From Paracoccaceae bacterium (GTDB lineage: Bacteria; Pseudomonadota; Alphaproteobacteria; Rhodobacterales; Rhodobacteraceae): a DNA stretch of 7,657 nt. The stretch spans positions 1 to 7,657 of the forward strand of contig WFTU01000201.1 of NCBI GenBank assembly GCA_015485375.1. Reading direction: 5' to 3'. Positions 1-5,029 of this stretch are shown here, in pieces; within the stretch, counting starts at the first letter, position 1, and every line of letters begins with the position of its first letter. The notes under the pieces were generated by a model. The model did not search any database, was not told the origin of the DNA, and was given only the letters and a program-made list of their open reading frames with translations. Position numbers and translations under genes: made by a program.

Positions 1-200
1 ATAAGAGACAGGTGCCTGCGCTGGTCGGGCTGGCGGGGCGCTCGGGGATTGTGCTGCGGCCGGAGGCCAGCGGAACGGCGGGGCGCGATGTCTGCCTGGT
101 GTCGCGGGCGAGCCTTCCGTGGCCACAGGTGCTGGAACGGCTGGCCGAAGTCGTCTGCACGCAGGTTCCGGCGGGGGTTGTCGAACTACATCGCCCCTAG
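1..200 (+). CDS. 3' end of a plus-strand gene, possibly a LysR-type regulator (partial)
   Basis: An open frame (codons from base 3) runs in from the left edge and stops at TAG 198-200, giving about 65 C-terminal residues. The visible tail has a G-I-V-L-R-P stretch followed by D-V-C-L-V-S-R-A and a leucine-rich helix (VLERLAEVV). This resembles the end of a LysR substrate-binding domain, where a 'G-x-x-x-x-P' strand is followed by 'L-V-S/W-R' and a final helix. No DNA-binding domain is visible because the N-terminus lies outside the window, so the family call is tentative. The last 15 bases overlap the 3' end of the convergent dehydrogenase gene. If it is a LysR regulator, it could control the neighbouring dehydrogenase pair, but that is inference from position only. 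Confidence 0.45.
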   Translation, partial: KRQVPALVGLAGRSGIVLRPEASGTAGRDVCLVSRASLPWPQVLERLAEVVCTQVPAGVVELHRP

Positions 201-914
201 CCCGCCGTCTATGCCGATGCACTGGCCGGTCATGAAGCTGTTGGCGGGGTCGGCGGCCCAGAGGATGGCCTGTACGACCTCTTCGACTGTTGCAAGGCGG
301 CGCATGGGGATGCCGCGGGTCATCTGCTTTTCGGCTTCTGGATCGGTTACGGCGTCGCCCGCCATTGCAGTGGCCGCGAAGCTGGGACAGATGGCGTTGA
401 CACGGATATTTTTGCGCGCGTATTCGAGCGCCGCGGTTCTGGTCAGGCCGATCACACCGTGTTTGGCGGCGGCATAGGCGCCGAGCGTCGGCGCACCGCA
501 AAGTCCGGCAACCGAGGACAGATTGACGATGGCGCCACCTTTTTCCTCCATTGCGGAAAGCTGCGCCTGTAGCGCCCAGAATACGCCGAGCAGGTCTACA
601 TCAATCACGCGACGGGCGGTTTCCGGTTCGATTTCTGGGATTTTGGCAGGGTCGTGGACGATTCCAGCGTTGTTGATGGCGATATCGAGGGAGCCGAACG
701 TTTCCTCGGCCAGACCGACGAGGGCGCAGGCGTAGTCGGGGTCGCTGACATCGCCTTGCAAGGTGACAACACGGGTCGGCAGGTCGGTGTCGATACTGTC
801 GGCCATGTCCCCGAGAACCAGTGCCGCCCCCTGTTCGGAAAAGGCACGGGCGGCAGCGGCGCCGAAGCCTTGTGCCGCGCCGGTGATCAGAACGGTCTTG
901 CCCGCGAACCTCAT
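186..914 (-). CDS. SDR family oxidoreductase (NAD-type)
   Basis: A 242-residue classical short-chain dehydrogenase/reductase, which interconverts an alcohol and a ketone; the substrate is unknown. Seen: the Rossmann glycine motif T11-G-A-A-Q-G-F-G18, an acidic residue (D36) at the end of the second strand that usually favours NAD(H), D55-V, N81-N-A-G84, catalytic Ser134 (in NLSSVAG) and the Y147-x-x-x-K151 pair. The C-terminus is the usual G-x-x-x-x-I-D-G-G. The structural Asn of the N-S-Y-K tetrad appears as Asp107 in V-I-D-V-D-L-L-G, which is unusual. Its ATG overlaps the stop of the upstream dehydrogenase by four bases (TCAT at 911-914 on the plus strand), so the two are probably translationally coupled. 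FabG-like or cyclopentanol-dehydrogenase-like roles are possible; sequence alone does not separate them. Confidence 0.93.
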   Translation of the reverse strand: MRFAGKTVLITGAAQGFGAAAARAFSEQGAALVLGDMADSIDTDLPTRVVTLQGDVSDPDYACALVGLAEETFGSLDIAINNAGIVHDPAKIPEIEPETARRVIDVDLLGVFWALQAQLSAMEEKGGAIVNLSSVAGLCGAPTLGAYAAAKHGVIGLTRTAALEYARKNIRVNAICPSFAATAMAGDAVTDPEAEKQMTRGIPMRRLATVEEVVQAILWAADPANSFMTGQCIGIDGGLGAM

Positions 915-1732
915 AGCGCGTTGGCGAAGAGGTTGGCGGGACCTTCAACGCTCATGCCCCCGTCAAGCGGCAGGATGCAGCCGGTGGTATAGGCACCACC
1001 GCGCCCACAGAGGAACAGGGTGGCACCGGCAATATCTTCGGGCGATCCGACGCGGCCGAGGGGGACATTCGCGCCGACCTTTTCCTGACCTTCCTCGTTT
1101 CCGATGGCGAAGGCGGTCATTTTGGAGGGGAACGGGCCGGGGGCGAAAGCGTTGACGGTGATCCGCTTGCCCGCCAGTTCGGCGGCGAGGATGCGGGTCA
1201 GGTGATGCACGGCGGCCTTGGAGGTGGAATAGGAATAGGCCCCCTCGGCCAGCGGCACCGTGCCCATGACGGAGCCGATGTTGATGATGCGGGCCGGATC
1301 GGCGTCGCTGGCGGTGGCAGACAGCAGTGGCGTCAGGTTGCGGGTCAGGGTGAACATGCCTGCGACGTTGATGTTGAAGACCTTTTGCCATGCTGCGTGT
1401 GAGAATTCGCCATAGGGCTGGCCCCACGTTACGCCCGCATTGTTGATCAGGATGTCGAGGCGGTCCGTGCGGCTTTGCACCTCGGCGGTCAAGGTGTTTA
1501 TGGCCTCCTCCGAGCCGACGTCGCCCGCGAAACCCTCGGCGCTGCCGCTCGCGCCCAGCGCATTGAGTTCTGCCGCTACGGCCTCGCAGGCTTCGCCTTT
1601 GCGGCTGGCGATCAGCACGCGTGCGCCGCCACGCACCAGCGCTTCAGCCATCATGCGCCCGATACCGGTTGCGCCTCCGGTCACCAGCGCGGTTTTGCCG
1701 GACACGCCGAACAGATTTTCCAGATACGTCAT
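911..1732 (-). CDS. SDR family oxidoreductase (NADP-type)
   Basis: A 273-residue classical short-chain dehydrogenase/reductase and the first gene of the minus-strand pair. Seen: glycine motif T18-G-G-A-T-G-I-G25, basic S43-R44-K45 at the end of the second strand (a usual sign of NADP(H) preference), D71-V, N97-N-A-G100, Asn122 (N-I-N-V-A-G), Ser154 and Y168-S-T-S-K172, so the full N-S-Y-K tetrad is present. It has a short N-terminal extension (MTYLENLFGVSGK) before the Rossmann fold and about 20 residues after the L-D-G-G motif, making it longer than its partner. The start is well supported: AGGAGGA lies four bases before the ATG. The substrate is not identifiable; beta-ketoacyl reductase-like or gluconate/polyol dehydrogenase-like activity is possible. 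Its pairing with an NAD-type SDR suggests sequential redox steps on one molecule (inference). Confidence 0.93.
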   Translation of the reverse strand: MTYLENLFGVSGKTALVTGGATGIGRMMAEALVRGGARVLIASRKGEACEAVAAELNALGASGSAEGFAGDVGSEEAINTLTAEVQSRTDRLDILINNAGVTWGQPYGEFSHAAWQKVFNINVAGMFTLTRNLTPLLSATASDADPARIINIGSVMGTVPLAEGAYSYSTSKAAVHHLTRILAAELAGKRITVNAFAPGPFPSKMTAFAIGNEEGQEKVGANVPLGRVGSPEDIAGATLFLCGRGGAYTTGCILPLDGGMSVEGPANLFANAL

Positions 1733-1736
1733 GTTT

Positions 1737-1743
1737 TCCTCCT
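1737..1743 (-). promoter_or_regulatory. Strong Shine-Dalgarno site of the SDR pair
   Basis: The plus strand reads TCCTCCT, so the minus-strand mRNA reads AGGAGGA, four bases before the ATG at 1732. This near-perfect anti-16S match fixes the start of the first dehydrogenase and suggests efficient translation of the pair. Confidence 0.8.
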
Positions 1744-1773
1744 GAATTCCGCGAAACTGTGCCGAATTTCACA

Positions 1774-1792
1774 CGCAGAATCAAATTCTACG
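1774..1792. promoter_or_regulatory. Inverted repeat over the -10 box, candidate operator
   Basis: CGCAGAATCAAATTCTACG: two 8-base arms (7 of 8 paired) around a 3-base centre. It is followed by and overlaps a perfect 8-base palindrome CTACGTAG (1788-1795). The repeat covers the proposed -10 hexamer and transcription start of the SDR pair, a classic position for a repressor (TetR/GntR/MarR type) or for a LysR regulator acting negatively. No regulator can be named from the sequence. Confidence 0.4.
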
Positions 1793-1813
1793 TAGCGTTT
1801 CGTCCGGAGTGAA
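1785..1813 (-). promoter_or_regulatory. Candidate sigma-70 promoter for the SDR pair
   Basis: On the minus strand a -35-like TTCACT (plus 1808-1813; 4 of 6 to TTGACA) is followed after 17 bases by TAGAAT (plus 1785-1790; 5 of 6 to TATAAT). Transcription would begin near 1778 and leave a leader of about 45 bases before the dehydrogenase ATG. The surrounding DNA is visibly more AT-rich than the genes. This is a consensus match by eye, not a mapped start. Confidence 0.45.
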
Positions 1814-1884
1814 ATTTTACTAGGGGAATTTTTCCGGATGCGATAGCATACGCAAACTTGACAACCCTGAAGGGAAACGGGGGC

Positions 1885-1896
1885 TTCCCATGGGAA
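1885..1896. repeat. Perfect 12-base palindrome TTCCCATGGGAA
   Basis: A perfect palindrome lies 19 bases upstream of the small membrane protein ATG, just before its Shine-Dalgarno (GAGG, 1904-1907). A smaller inverted repeat CCCT-GA-AGGG lies at 1865-1874, and a TTGACA hexamer at 1858-1863 has no convincing -10 partner at 16-18 bases. The palindrome could be an operator or a leader hairpin near the ribosome binding site; its role is unknown. Confidence 0.3.
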
Positions 1897-1915
1897 TAAC
1901 TACGAGGGAAATACA

Positions 1916-2167
1916 ATGACCTTTCTTATCCTTAGCCTGATTTCAGGCATGGTCGGCGGGCTTCTCGCGCATCAGTTTATGCGGGAGTATTCGCTCGGCA
2001 CGGTCGGTAACCTTGTAACCGGTTTTCTGGGCGGTGCGATGGCACACGCAATCGCCCTTTTTTCATTGGGCGGTAGTGCCTATTCCATCGCGATTGTCGG
2101 TGGGATTCTCGGCGGCGTAATTGTTCGTGCGGGATTTACCGTTATCCGCCAGCGTATGGTGAAATAA
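1916..2167 (+). CDS. Small glycine-rich inner-membrane protein
   Basis: 83 residues, hydrophobic throughout, with about three predicted membrane segments (roughly residues 2-20, 28-50 and 54-74) and a basic tail (R-Q-R-M-V-K). Glycine motifs G-M-V-G-G-L-L, G-F-L-G-G-A and V-G-G-I-L-G-G-V-I-V recall small GlsB/YeaQ/YmgE (transglycosylase-associated) membrane proteins, which have three segments, similar length and glycine zippers. The match is by pattern, not by a firm signature, so the family is tentative. The start is supported by GAGGGA (1904-1909) six bases before the ATG. It is a single-gene unit: divergent from the SDR pair, convergent with dapB. The proteins it resembles are often stress-induced, but no stress promoter could be recognised here. 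Confidence 0.75.
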   Translation: MTFLILSLISGMVGGLLAHQFMREYSLGTVGNLVTGFLGGAMAHAIALFSLGGSAYSIAIVGGILGGVIVRAGFTVIRQRMVK

Positions 2168-2174
2168 TACCTTT

Positions 2175-2213
2175 CGCCCGTGCGGGATTTCGTGCGGGCG
2201 GGCCTACAGGCCC
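2175..2213. terminator. Hairpins between convergent genes, possible terminator
   Basis: Only 36 bases separate the small membrane gene from the dapB stop. They contain CGCCCG (2175-2180) paired with CGGGCG (2195-2200), followed by a compact GGGCCT-AC-AGGCCC hairpin (2200-2213) that includes the dapB stop codon. Neither is followed by a clear run of T on either strand, so an intrinsic terminator is only a possibility. Stable hairpins between convergent genes may still protect 3' ends. Confidence 0.35.
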
Positions 2214-3013
2214 AGAACATCCAGCATTGTATACTCGCCGGGCTTTTGCGACTGGCCCCAGAGGGCGGCCTTGATTGCGCCGCGGGCGAACAGCATCCGG
2301 TCGCTGGCGATGTGTTTGAGGGTGATACGCTCGCCCTCGCCAGCGAAAATTACCTCGTGTTCACCGATAACATCGCCACCGCGGAGTGAGGCAAAGCCGA
2401 TGTCGCCGCGTTTGCGCGCACCCGTGTGGCCGTCGCGGCCGCGATCCGAGACCTCGGAGAGATTGACGCCGCGCCCCTCGGCAGCGGCTTCGCCCAACAT
2501 CAGCGCTGTGCCCGAGGGGGCGTCTACCTTGTGGTGGTGGTGCATCTCGACAATCTCGATATCGAAATCGGCGTCCAGCGCCTCGGCCACTTTGCGGGTG
2601 AGGACGGTCAGCAGGTTCACGCCAAGGCTCATGTTGCCCGCGCGCACGATCACGGCGTGGCGGGAGGCGGCCTCGAGCTTTGCCAGATCGTCGTCCGACA
2701 GTCCGGTGGTGCCGATCACATGGGTCAGGCGGGCCTGTGCCGCGATTTCCGAATGGGCGATGGTGGCAGCGGGGGCGGTGAAATCCACGACCGCTTGCGA
2801 ATGGGCGAAAACCTCCAGCGTTTCGTCTGAGACGGTGACGCCGTTCGGTGCGCCGCCCAGACATTCGCCAAGATCGCGCCCGATCCATTCATGGCCGGGG
2901 CGCTCGGTTGCGCCGGAAATATGCGCGTTTTCGTTTTCCTCGATCGCCTGAATCAGCATCCGGCCCATGCGGCCCGATGCGCCTACGACTGCTATGCCTG
3001 TTGTATTGCCCAT
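2204..3013 (-). CDS. dapB: 4-hydroxy-tetrahydrodipicolinate reductase DapB
   Basis: Cytoplasmic enzyme of the diaminopimelate/lysine pathway that reduces the DapA product to tetrahydrodipicolinate with NAD(P)H; the product feeds both lysine and peptidoglycan. With the start chosen here it has 269 residues, the usual family length. Seen: N-terminal nucleotide-binding G11-A-S-G-R-M-G17, a conserved D-F-T motif, G-T-T-G, and the family signature E-I-V-E-M-H-H-H-H-K-V-D-A-P-S-G-T-A with catalytic His158 and Lys162 (E. coli His159/Lys163). The ATG at 3011-3013 is preferred because GGGGA sits about five bases upstream. An in-frame ATG at 3019 and a TTG at 3025 would add 2 or 4 residues but would use up that site. 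It is monocistronic here: divergent from rbfA and convergent with the small membrane gene. Confidence 0.97.
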   Translation of the reverse strand: MGNTTGIAVVGASGRMGRMLIQAIEENENAHISGATERPGHEWIGRDLGECLGGAPNGVTVSDETLEVFAHSQAVVDFTAPAATIAHSEIAAQARLTHVIGTTGLSDDDLAKLEAASRHAVIVRAGNMSLGVNLLTVLTRKVAEALDADFDIEIVEMHHHHKVDAPSGTALMLGEAAAEGRGVNLSEVSDRGRDGHTGARKRGDIGFASLRGGDVIGEHEVIFAGEGERITLKHIASDRMLFARGAIKAALWGQSQKPGEYTMLDVLGL

Positions 3014-3050
3014 AATCATCCCCAAATCCGGTATAGTAACGGGTTTAGCG

Positions 3051-3074
3051 CCCCTTTGCGCGGATGCAAAGGGG
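3051..3074. repeat. Perfect 9-base inverted repeat in the dapB-rbfA divergent gap
   Basis: CCCCTTTGC (3051-3059) and GCAAAGGGG (3066-3074) pair perfectly around a 6-base loop. It lies 37 bases upstream of the dapB ATG and 41 bases upstream of the rbfA ATG, near the middle of the 102-base intergenic region. No T-run follows on either strand, so it is not a typical terminator. It may be a binding site acting on one or both divergent promoters, or a leader hairpin. No clear sigma-70 pair was found next to it. Confidence 0.5.
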
Positions 3075-3115
3075 GGATGTCTTGACTCGGGCGCATTGCG
3101 GGTGGATTAGGAGCC

Positions 3116-3517
3116 ATGGGAAAGAATAAATTTCATGAAGGGTCAGGCCCTTCGCAGCGACAATTGCGGGTGGCGGAACTGATCCGGCGCTCCTTGTCCG
3201 ATGTGCTGTTGCGCGGGGATGTCCATGACGAGGATCTGGCGCATGTGTCTGTAACGGTGGGCGAGGTGCGGACCTCGCCGGATTTGCGTCATGCGACGGC
3301 TTTTGTGCTGCCGCTGGGCGGCGTGAACACCGAACAGGTGATCGAGGCGCTGAACCGCAATCGTGGCGAGATCCGGCATCTGGTGACAAAAACCCTGTCA
3401 CTGAAGTATTCGCCGGAATTGAAATTCCTGCCGGATCCGAGTTTCGACCAGATGGACGAGACGCGACGGTTGTTGCAGGCCGAGGATGTACGCCGCGATC
3501 TGGATGCGGATGAATAG
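3116..3517 (+). CDS. rbfA: 30S ribosome-binding factor RbfA
   Basis: 133 residues, a normal RbfA length. RbfA binds the immature 30S subunit through a type II KH-like fold, acts in late 16S 5'-end maturation and is needed for cold adaptation. Seen: an N-terminal R-Q-L-R-V-A-E-L-I-R-R helix (15-25), V-T-V-G-E-V-R-T-S-P-D-L (46-57, matching the family's V-T-x-V-x-x-S-x-D-L), and the C-terminal K-Y-S-P-E-L-K-F-L-P-D-P-S-F-D followed by the helix with R-R-L-L. The start M-G-K-N-K-F-H-E-G fits homologues known from this group. The Shine-Dalgarno AGGAG (3109-3113) is only two bases from the ATG, which is tighter than usual. It begins the plus-strand run that continues through the sulfotransferase and truB, so it is probably the operon head here. 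Confidence 0.95.
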   Translation: MGKNKFHEGSGPSQRQLRVAELIRRSLSDVLLRGDVHDEDLAHVSVTVGEVRTSPDLRHATAFVLPLGGVNTEQVIEALNRNRGEIRHLVTKTLSLKYSPELKFLPDPSFDQMDETRRLLQAEDVRRDLDADE

Positions 3518-3520
3518 CCG

Positions 3521-5029
3521 GTGTTTCGCCGTCTGACAGAACGGTTTCGCAAAAAGCCCGTGCCGAGGTCAGCGGCGGAGCTGATGCTGCGGCTGGAGCG
3601 CGCGGATGTCTATTATCTGCATATCGCCAAGAGCGGCAGCACATTTCTGAAAAACCTGTTCTATTATCTGGACCACGGCCACAGCCACCCTGCGGGTAAC
3701 CGGATACACGGCGAGCCCGAACTGCTGCGGGCACGGGCCGAGGATGCGGAGCGTATCAGGGCCTCGAAACATGCGTTTGCGGTGATCCGCGATCCGATGG
3801 AGCGGTTTCTGTCGGTATATTTCGACAAGATTTATGGCGAGGGGCCGCTGAATTTCCCTGATTTGCGGGCTTTTTTCACGGATGAGGTCGGGCTGGATCT
3901 ATCCGACGATCTGGATATCGGGGGGCATCGGCGCAACTGTCATTTGCTGATCGACTGGTTTGCGGAAAATCTGGCGGGCCGCACGGATCAGCCGGTGAAT
4001 TTCCACTGGCGGCGACAGTCGCGGCGGCTGAAACGGGTCGAGAGTCTGGAACTGGAGCTGCTGACGCTGGACGGGCTGGACTGGCAGTTGCCGTTGTTGC
4101 TGGAGGAGGTCCTGCCGGATATCCGCGAGGCGATGGCGGCCGTGCAGGCGCGTAATATCAGCTATGCGCCGGTGGACAAGGCGGCGGTGGTGGATGAAGC
4201 CTTGCGTGCGAAAGTGGACGAGGTTTATGCCGCCGACCGGCGGTTGTATGACCGCGCGACGCGGCGCTGGGCGCGGATTGGCGGCGCGGGGCGGTTGCGG
4301 GTGCTGGCGGCGGGGGATTTGCCGCTCCATTGTGTGGCCACACCGAAGGTCGGCTGCACCTATCTCAAGAACCTGTTCTATATTCTGGAACATGGCGAGG
4401 CTTACGCTGCCCCGCAACGCATCCATGCGGACGGGGTGGTTTCGAAGGTCTCGATCAGCAGGGGCGAGGCGCCGGGCTCGGTGAAGTTCTTTGTCGTGCG
4501 CGATCCGGTGGAGCGGTTTTTCTCGCTCTATTACGACAAGGTATTCGGTCAGGGGCCGCAGAGCTTTCCGTGGATCACAAGGCGGCTGGCGGAGCGGCGG
4601 GCCTTTGATGTCAACGCGGATACGCTGGGCAAGCACCGGACAAATGTGATGGCGCTGCTTGGCTATCTGGAACAGAAATTCAAAACGCAGCCGGCCAACG
4701 ATCTGAACCCCCATTGGCGGCCGCAGGTGGAAACCGCGAAGCGGGTGGACGGTTTCGGGCTGGTGCCGCTGTTGCTTGAGGAACTGGAGCCACAACTGCT
4801 GCAGATCGCGGGGGATCGTGTGCCGGGGCTGGAACAGGCGATGGCGATGGTGCCGGACAGCAATGCGGCACCGCGGGCCTTTCCGGCGGAAAATATCCTC
4901 AGCCCCGCTATCCGGCAGCGCATTTCGGCCCTTTATGGCGATGACGAGGCGTTGTATGAGCAGGTCAAACGCGGCTGGGCCGAGAATGGCGCGCCGCCGG
5001 AGCTACGGGATTATCATGGCAAGACGTAA
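3521..5029 (+). CDS. Tandem two-domain sulfotransferase-like protein
   Basis: 502 residues made of two homologous halves (about 31-250 and 268-486). Each has a 5'-phosphosulfate loop, K37-S-G-S-T-F-L-K-N-L-F-Y and P275-K-V-G-C-T-Y-L-K-N-L-F-Y, followed by a 3'-phosphate motif, R90-D-P-M-E-R-F-L-S-V-Y and R327-D-P-V-E-R-F-F-S-L-Y. These are the PAPS-binding marks of the Sulfotransfer_2 / carbohydrate sulfotransferase group. Shared later landmarks are H136-R / H372-R, H162-W-R-R-Q / H398-W-R-P-Q, P-L-L-L-E-E, and a closing L-Y-(D/E)...W at 250 / 486. By family knowledge it would move sulfate from PAPS to a sugar hydroxyl; the acceptor is unknown. No signal peptide or membrane segment is seen, so it is probably cytoplasmic. 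GTG starts three bases after the rbfA stop with a weak Shine-Dalgarno, so translation may depend on rbfA. An ATG at codon 22 (3584) with GGAG upstream is an alternative start. The end overlaps truB by 14 bases. Confidence 0.85.
   Translation: MFRRLTERFRKKPVPRSAAELMLRLERADVYYLHIAKSGSTFLKNLFYYLDHGHSHPAGNRIHGEPELLRARAEDAERIRASKHAFAVIRDPMERFLSVYFDKIYGEGPLNFPDLRAFFTDEVGLDLSDDLDIGGHRRNCHLLIDWFAENLAGRTDQPVNFHWRRQSRRLKRVESLELELLTLDGLDWQLPLLLEEVLPDIREAMAAVQARNISYAPVDKAAVVDEALRAKVDEVYAADRRLYDRATRRWARIGGAGRLRVLAAGDLPLHCVATPKVGCTYLKNLFYILEHGEAYAAPQRIHADGVVSKVSISRGEAPGSVKFFVVRDPVERFFSLYYDKVFGQGPQSFPWITRRLAERRAFDVNADTLGKHRTNVMALLGYLEQKFKTQPANDLNPHWRPQVETAKRVDGFGLVPLLLEELEPQLLQIAGDRVPGLEQAMAMVPDSNAAPRAFPAENILSPAIRQRISALYGDDEALYEQVKRGWAENGAPPELRDYHGKT
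3611..4978 (+). repeat. Internal tandem duplication within the sulfotransferase-like gene
   Basis: The region encoding residues 31-250 (3611-4270) is repeated, diverged, as residues 268-486 (4322-4978). Landmark residues keep a nearly constant offset of 236-239 residues: K37/K276, R90/R327, H136/H372, H162/H398, W250/W486. At DNA level the copies are only patchily similar, so the duplication is old or the copies were fused after diverging. A short linker rich in Gly, Ala and Arg (about 251-267) joins them. Confidence 0.85.

Noticed and set aside
1803..1838. Two TCCGGA hexamers exactly 30 bases apart
   Set aside because: Six-base palindromes are common in GC-rich DNA and the flanks do not match, so there is too little to call a paired operator.
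1858..1863. TTGACA as a -35 box for the small membrane gene
   Set aside because: The bases 16-18 downstream are GGGCTT-like with no -10 similarity; the nearest AATAAC is about 31 bases away.
2650..2800. Four consecutive His residues in DapB as a possible tag or artefact
   Set aside because: The H-H-H-H-K run is part of the normal DapB active-site signature; its codons lie near 2530-2541.
3014..3025. TTG or upstream ATG start for dapB
   Set aside because: These would add only two or four residues and would use up the GGGGA site that best serves the ATG at 3013.
3899..4795. Long open frame of 298 codons on the minus strand inside the sulfotransferase gene
   Set aside because: It is antisense to a gene with clear motifs; its product is rich in His, Arg, Pro and Gln with no recognisable domain, as expected of a shadow frame in GC-rich DNA.
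4776..5015. Long N-terminal extension of the truB frame
   Set aside because: The extra 80 residues are Arg/Ser/Trp-rich, lie within the sulfotransferase gene and do not belong to TruB; the ATG at 5016 fits the family start.
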